8,890 nucleotides of DNA from CAYOLL01 sp964404765 [NCBI: uncultured Gemmatimonadota bacterium] (GTDB taxonomy: Bacteria; 4572-55). The notes under the pieces were generated by a model. The model had not been told where the DNA came from. It did not search any database and worked only from the letters and a program-made list of their open reading frames with translations. Within the stretch, counting starts at the first letter, position 1; every line of letters begins with the position of its first letter. The position numbers were made by a program, and so were the translations under genes. Positions 6,234 through 8,890 of this stretch are shown piece by piece. The stretch spans positions 1-8,890 of the forward strand of contig CAYOLL010000224.1 of the NCBI GenBank assembly GCA_964404765.1, given 5' to 3'.

Positions 6234-7502
6234 ATGAAGAAAACGATCGCTCTTTCGATAGTCTGCCTGGCTTTACTCGCGTTCCAAATCCGCTATGGCC
6301 TTGTTCCGGCCTGGCGCACGGTGCAGTCGGATTTCCCGAACTATTACACCGCCGCGCGATTGCTGTCCGACGGTCAGGCTTCGGCGCAATTTTATGATGA
6401 TGATTGGTTTCAGCGCCAAATTCGGGGTTACGGGATGGAAGCTGCCGGTAAGTTCGCCCCGTTTCCGCCGGCGACGGCCTTTGTCATGCTGCCGTTGAGC
6501 GGATTTTCACCGCTGACGGCCAAACGCATTTGGACGGTGATCAATCTGCTGGCTTTGCTGGCGAATATTTGGCTGCTGCGACAGTTAAGCCGGCAGTCCT
6601 ATCTGCACTGCGCCGTCTTTCTTTTGCTGGGCGGCTTCGGTCTGGCCAACACCTTCAAACTTGGCCAATTCTATTTGATTTTATTGCTGCTGATTTTGCT
6701 CGCCGCCTTCTGCGTCCTGCGCAAGCGCGATGGCCTGGCCGGGATTTTGCTCGGTCTGGGCGCGTCGATTAAGTACTTGCCGATCATCTACGTGCTTGGC
6801 TTTGGATTGAATCGCCGCCCGCGGCTGATTGTGGCCGGACTTGTAACGATTGGCGGTGTGATGCTATTGGAGGCGGCGGTCTTTGGCACGGATGTTCATT
6901 TCCAGTTTATCCGAACCATCCTTTTGCCGCATTTAAACGGTGTTTTGCAAACGCAGGACCCGTTTACCCCGACATTTCAATCCTGGAACAGTCTGCTGCG
7001 CAACATTTTTGTCTATGACCCGCTTCGAAATCCACACCCGCTCATCCCCTGGCCAACCGGTTTTTTAATCGCACGCACTGTTATCTTGCTGTTGATTTTT
7101 GGATCGGCCGCCCGGACGATTTATCGTCTTCACGGCGCGGAGGCCATGTGGCTGCGCCTGAGTATCATTGGCCTGGCGGTGATGGCGGCTTTACCGGCGT
7201 CGGCCACTTATCATTTTATCTTGCTGGCGTTTCCGGTGGCGATTTTATGGCGCTATGCCGATCAACCGGGCTTGCGTTATCATTTCTGGACAGTTTATGT
7301 TTTGTACGCGGCGATCGGCTTGCTGCCGGTTCACTATTTTAGCGGCTTCAGATATGCGGGCGGCTGGATATTTTTGGCTTATCCGCGCCTGTTTTTGATG
7401 ACGAGCCTGTTTATTACCGGACAGATTTTCGTCACAGCCGTTGTGCGTACAGGACTTGGCAGGTTATCGATAAAAACCGTTGAAACGGTTTCGGCTATGT
7501 AG
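6234..7502 (+). CDS. GT87/DUF2029 polytopic glycosyltransferase
   Basis: This 422-residue integral membrane protein has about nine to eleven hydrophobic segments (for example around 5-19, 98-118, 125-160, 166-190, 198-216, 276-292, 325-340, 350-367 and 380-405). GT87 (DUF2029) members are GT-C fold enzymes using polyprenyl-phosphate sugars on the outer face of the inner membrane; characterised ones are mycobacterial alpha-mannosyltransferases. Support: QSDFPNYYTAARLLSDG (31-47) just after the first membrane segment, where the Asp of DFxxYY is the presumed catalytic residue; FAPFPPATAFVMLPL (74-88); KLGQFYLILLLL (142-153); and ASIKYLP (177-183). It follows the GT9 gene by 6 bp without a good ribosome binding site of its own, consistent with translational coupling. 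The last nine codons, KTVETVSAM, and the stop fall in the palindrome cluster, so the native C-terminus may have been replaced. Confidence 0.87.
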   Translation: MKKTIALSIVCLALLAFQIRYGLVPAWRTVQSDFPNYYTAARLLSDGQASAQFYDDDWFQRQIRGYGMEAAGKFAPFPPATAFVMLPLSGFSPLTAKRIWTVINLLALLANIWLLRQLSRQSYLHCAVFLLLGGFGLANTFKLGQFYLILLLLILLAAFCVLRKRDGLAGILLGLGASIKYLPIIYVLGFGLNRRPRLIVAGLVTIGGVMLLEAAVFGTDVHFQFIRTILLPHLNGVLQTQDPFTPTFQSWNSLLRNIFVYDPLRNPHPLIPWPTGFLIARTVILLLIFGSAARTIYRLHGAEAMWLRLSIIGLAVMAALPASATYHFILLAFPVAILWRYADQPGLRYHFWTVYVLYAAIGLLPVHYFSGFRYAGGWIFLAYPRLFLMTSLFITGQIFVTAVVRTGLGRLSIKTVETVSAM

Positions 7503-7608
7503 GCAAGAGACGCTATCACCCCGTTAAAACGGGGTGTTACATTAACACCGGAATTCATTCCGGTGTCGCAGAGCACCCTAAAACTACCTTTTAACCGTTT
7601 TAACGGTT
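7474..7608. repeat. Cluster of four perfect short palindromes
   Basis: Four palindromes, each with a 2-nt centre, follow one another: 7474-7491 (arm AAACCGTT, centre GA), 7517-7536 (arm CACCCCGTT, centre AA), 7545-7566 (arm ACACCGGAAT, centre TC) and 7593-7608 (arm AACCGTT, centre TT). The arms are perfect, and three share the core CCGTT-NN-AACGG. Centres are 44, 29 and 45 bp apart. The cluster begins within the GT87 coding sequence. Possible identities are a REP/BIME-like or MITE-like element, a multi-hairpin transcription terminator, or binding sites for a dimeric protein. Confidence 0.85.
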
Positions 7609-7775
7609 TAATCTTCCAAGTCCTGGTGCGTAAGCGTTTGGCGCATAAGGAGCATGAATTTTATCATGAACCTTCCCAAAATTTACCGGTAACAAACAGC
7701 CAGGCCGACCTTCCCCGTTCGCCTGATCAGGAATGGCAACCTCTTTTTGACTTACCTTTTTAAGAAGGACAATCT
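7609..7775. other. Rest of the GT87-receptor intergenic region
   Basis: Together with the palindrome cluster this makes a 273-bp gap without a convincing gene. It holds a weak promoter-like pair (TTGGCG 7638-7643 and TATCAT 7662-7667, 18 bp apart). A tiny frame, MNFIMNLPKIYR, follows AAGGAG at 7648-7653, but that site is only 1 nt from its first ATG. Receptor ribosome binding site: AAGGA at 7765-7769, 6 nt before ATG 7776. I see no riboswitch or small-RNA motif I can name. Confidence 0.4.
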
Positions 7776-8890
7776 ATGAAAGCGATTTTTGCAATCCTCT
7801 TTTTATGCTTCATCGTAAACCTGAGTACACCGCCGGTGATGGCCCAGCCGCGCGGCAATTTTGGTGATTTTAGCGGCGGCAGCTTGTCCGGTCGAGTTAC
7901 GGATGCGGCTACCGGCGCGGCCATCGAATACGCTAACATAGTGCTTTATAGCTTGCGCGACAGCTCACAAGTGACTGGCACGGTGACTGATGTTCAGGGG
8001 CGCTTCAAGTTAATCAAGGTACGTGGCGGGCGTTTTTTTGTGAAGGTCAGTTTTTTGGGTTTCGCCGATCAGGTTGTTAAAGATGTGCGTCTGACGCCCA
8101 AGGAGCCGCTGGCCGATTTGGGCGAGATTCGCTTGCAACCACAGGCATTGCAAGGAGAAGGCATAACTGTGGAGGCCGAACATGCGCCGGTTGAATTTAA
8201 GATTGATAAAAAAGTCGTTAATGTCGCGCAACAGTACACTGCGGCGTCGGGCACGGCAGTGGATGTGCTGGAAAATGTGCCGGCGGTCAGCGTGGATATT
8301 GAGGGCAATGTCAGTTTGCGCGGCAGCGGCAGTTTTAAGGTGCTGGTGGATAACGTGCCATCGGTATTGGAGGCCAGCGACGCCCTGCAGATGATTCCCG
8401 CCAGCAGTATTGATCGCATCGAGATTGTGACCAATCCGTCCGTGAAATACGGCGCGGAAGGCCCGACCGGTTTTATCAATGTGATTTTAAAAAAAGGCCG
8501 CAGTAACGGGCTAAACGGCGTTTCTAATCTGAATGGCGGACGTAACGGCCAAAAAGGCGGCGATTTTTTAATCAACTACCGGCAAGGCAATATTAACTAT
8601 TTTATTGGGGCTGATTACGGCAAGCACGCCATTCCCGGTGATTTGCGCGATACGAATCGCACTACGATCAACGGCGCCACGACGCTGCTTGAATCCGATG
8701 GTGAATTTGAGCGGGGTCACACAAGTTCCGGCGTACGCGGTGGGGCCAACATAACCCTCGGTTTGCAGGATAAGCTTAACGTAAGCGCACGATATGGCGG
8801 GCGCGATTTTTTGATGGGTTCCAGCCATGATTATAAGGCCTGGAGTGATGCCGAAATGACACCAAACACCTATTCAACCAACAGCGACAT
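7776..8890 (+). CDS. TonB-dependent outer-membrane receptor, N-terminal part
   Basis: The frame is open through the last base, giving 371 residues of what is normally a 700-1000-residue protein. It starts with a signal peptide (about 1-23, ending VMAQ). Residues about 36-121 form a carboxypeptidase-regulatory-like beta-sandwich (SGRVTDAATGAAIEYANIVL, then GTVTDVQGRFKL and VSFLGF), as in SusC-like and other FCB-group receptors. The plug domain follows (about 140-240): AVDVLENVPAVSVDIEGNVS, LRGSGSFKVLVDNVP, IDRIEIVTNPSVKYGAEG and GFINVILKKG. From about 247 the barrel strands begin. The combination is typical of the receptor group whose barrel matches outer-membrane beta-barrel family OMP_b-brl_3 rather than of siderophore receptors with a C-terminal TonB_dep_Rec barrel. 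It should be energised by TonB-ExbBD and import or bind an unknown large ligand. No classical TonB box can be pointed out with confidence. The following genes lie outside the window. Confidence 0.92.
   Translation, partial: MKAIFAILFLCFIVNLSTPPVMAQPRGNFGDFSGGSLSGRVTDAATGAAIEYANIVLYSLRDSSQVTGTVTDVQGRFKLIKVRGGRFFVKVSFLGFADQVVKDVRLTPKEPLADLGEIRLQPQALQGEGITVEAEHAPVEFKIDKKVVNVAQQYTAASGTAVDVLENVPAVSVDIEGNVSLRGSGSFKVLVDNVPSVLEASDALQMIPASSIDRIEIVTNPSVKYGAEGPTGFINVILKKGRSNGLNGVSNLNGGRNGQKGGDFLINYRQGNINYFIGADYGKHAIPGDLRDTNRTTINGATTLLESDGEFERGHTSSGVRGGANITLGLQDKLNVSARYGGRDFLMGSSHDYKAWSDAEMTPNTYSTNSD

Noticed and set aside
7563-7763. 66-residue frame starting with GTG inside the third palindrome and ending 12 bp before the receptor
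   Set aside because: No ribosome binding site, start inside a repeat, composition unlike a folded protein and no recognisable family. It may be a gene remnant, but I cannot support it.

Overview
The window is an accessory-looking stretch of a Gram-negative bacterial chromosome with all recognisable genes on the + strand. A TonB-dependent outer-membrane receptor with a carboxypeptidase-like N-terminal domain, exported S41 peptidases, strong GGAGG-type ribosome binding sites and roughly balanced GC (judged by eye) suggest an environmental bacterium of the FCB supergroup (Bacteroidota / Calditrichota / KSB1-like). That placement is an inference from style; no marker gene is present.

Layout. 1-187: non-coding leader with two small inverted repeats. 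188-724: DinB-like metal-binding helical-bundle protein. 717-950: a repeat cluster of four 46-bp direct copies followed by two inverted, shorter copies, running from the DinB stop codon to the ribosome binding site of the next gene. 963-1955: atypical NAD(P)-dependent epimerase/dehydratase of the GGxxxxG type (GTG start). 2093-3139: exported S41 peptidase with a CtpA-like Ser/Lys pair. 3192-3440: N-terminal remnant of an acetamidase/formamidase. 3504-4829: second exported S41 peptidase, of the IRBP-like type, with Gly where the first has Lys. 4853-4885: strong hairpin, probable terminator. 5040-6227 and 6234-7502: two-gene unit of a family 9 glycosyltransferase (heptosyltransferase-like) and a multi-spanning GT87/DUF2029 glycosyltransferase, 6 bp apart. 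7474-7608: cluster of four short perfect palindromes beginning inside the last codons of the GT87 gene. 7776-8890: start of a TonB-dependent receptor, cut by the window end.

Function. The only clear functional unit is the glycosyltransferase pair, likely acting in cell-surface glycan or lipopolysaccharide assembly (GT9 in the cytoplasm, GT87 in the inner membrane using a polyprenyl-linked sugar donor). The two S41 peptidases are probably extracytoplasmic and are separated by a decayed gene, so that stretch has been rearranged. The remaining genes look independent. I see no phage, CRISPR, toxin-antitoxin or recognisable defence system, and no tRNA or rRNA. The most unusual material is the non-coding repeat structure: two unrelated palindrome-rich elements, each of which supplies the stop codon of the gene upstream of it.
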